5,668 bases of DNA, from contig JAITON010000170.1 of assembly GCA_031289935.1 (NCBI GenBank), positions 1 to 5,668 of the forward strand. The letters run 5' to 3'. The position numbers and the translations under genes were made by a program. The DNA is from Treponema sp. Lineage in GTDB: Bacteria; Spirochaetota; Spirochaetia; Treponematales; Breznakiellaceae. Every line of letters begins with the position of its first letter. Position 1 is the first letter of the stretch. Below are positions 5,640 to 5,668 of this stretch, one piece after another. Below the pieces are notes generated by a model. The model saw only the letters and a program-made list of their open reading frames with translations. It was not told where the DNA came from and did no database searches.

Positions 5640-5668
5640 GGAAGCGGCCCAGCCGTCGCTCCTTTTTT
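5640..5668 (+). terminator. Probable intrinsic terminator of the aroDE operon
   Basis: GG-A-AGCG at 5640-5646 can pair with CGCT-CC at 5657-5662 (six base pairs with one bulged A), followed by six T's at 5663-5668 where the window ends. It lies 25 bases past the last stop codon. The stem is modest, and the T run may continue beyond the window. Termination of the four-frame operon here is the simplest reading. Confidence 0.5.

Overview
The window looks like a contig end from a GC-rich bacterium, most likely a spirochaete of the Treponema group such as those found in termite or cockroach guts. This is an impression from gene content and not a measured assignment. The content is a stand-alone membrane-anchored PASTA protein, a UMF1-type transporter sequence, a fused type I 3-dehydroquinate dehydratase/shikimate dehydrogenase, and a DUF6062-like cysteine/histidine protein. 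All recognisable complete genes lie on the + strand.

Layout. Bases 1-49 are almost pure C and look like an assembly or sequencing artefact at a contig edge. Bases 50-352 hold no convincing gene. They do hold a leftward promoter that matches the sigma-70 consensus at both hexamers (196-224), with a 14-bp AT-rich palindrome across its start site, and a rightward promoter (314-342) for the first gene. Next come a PASTA protein (353-1408), a GC-only 16-bp palindrome and second promoter (1409-1453), and an alkaline-phosphatase-superfamily hydrolase (1460-2707). A strongly reduced remnant of a UMF1-family transporter follows (2759-2968), then a small secreted protein (2972-3424), aroDE (3425-4933) and a DUF6062-like protein (4934-5614). 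The window ends in a likely intrinsic terminator.

How it fits together. From 2759 to 5614 four reading frames follow each other with essentially no spacing (TGA-GTG-ATG, TAA-ATG, TAA-ATG), so they are almost certainly one translationally coupled operon. Its first frame is a 69-codon transporter remnant that still has a good Shine-Dalgarno site and an open frame. AroDE supplies two consecutive shikimate-pathway steps. The roles of the secreted protein and the DUF6062-like protein are unknown. The genes at 353 and 1460 each have their own promoter, and both promoters place the transcription start at or within a few bases of the ATG, which points to leaderless or near-leaderless mRNAs. No clear new multi-gene system is visible. 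The points most worth checking are the leaderless promoter layout, the retained transporter remnant, and the duplicated CPxC/CxxH module of the last gene.
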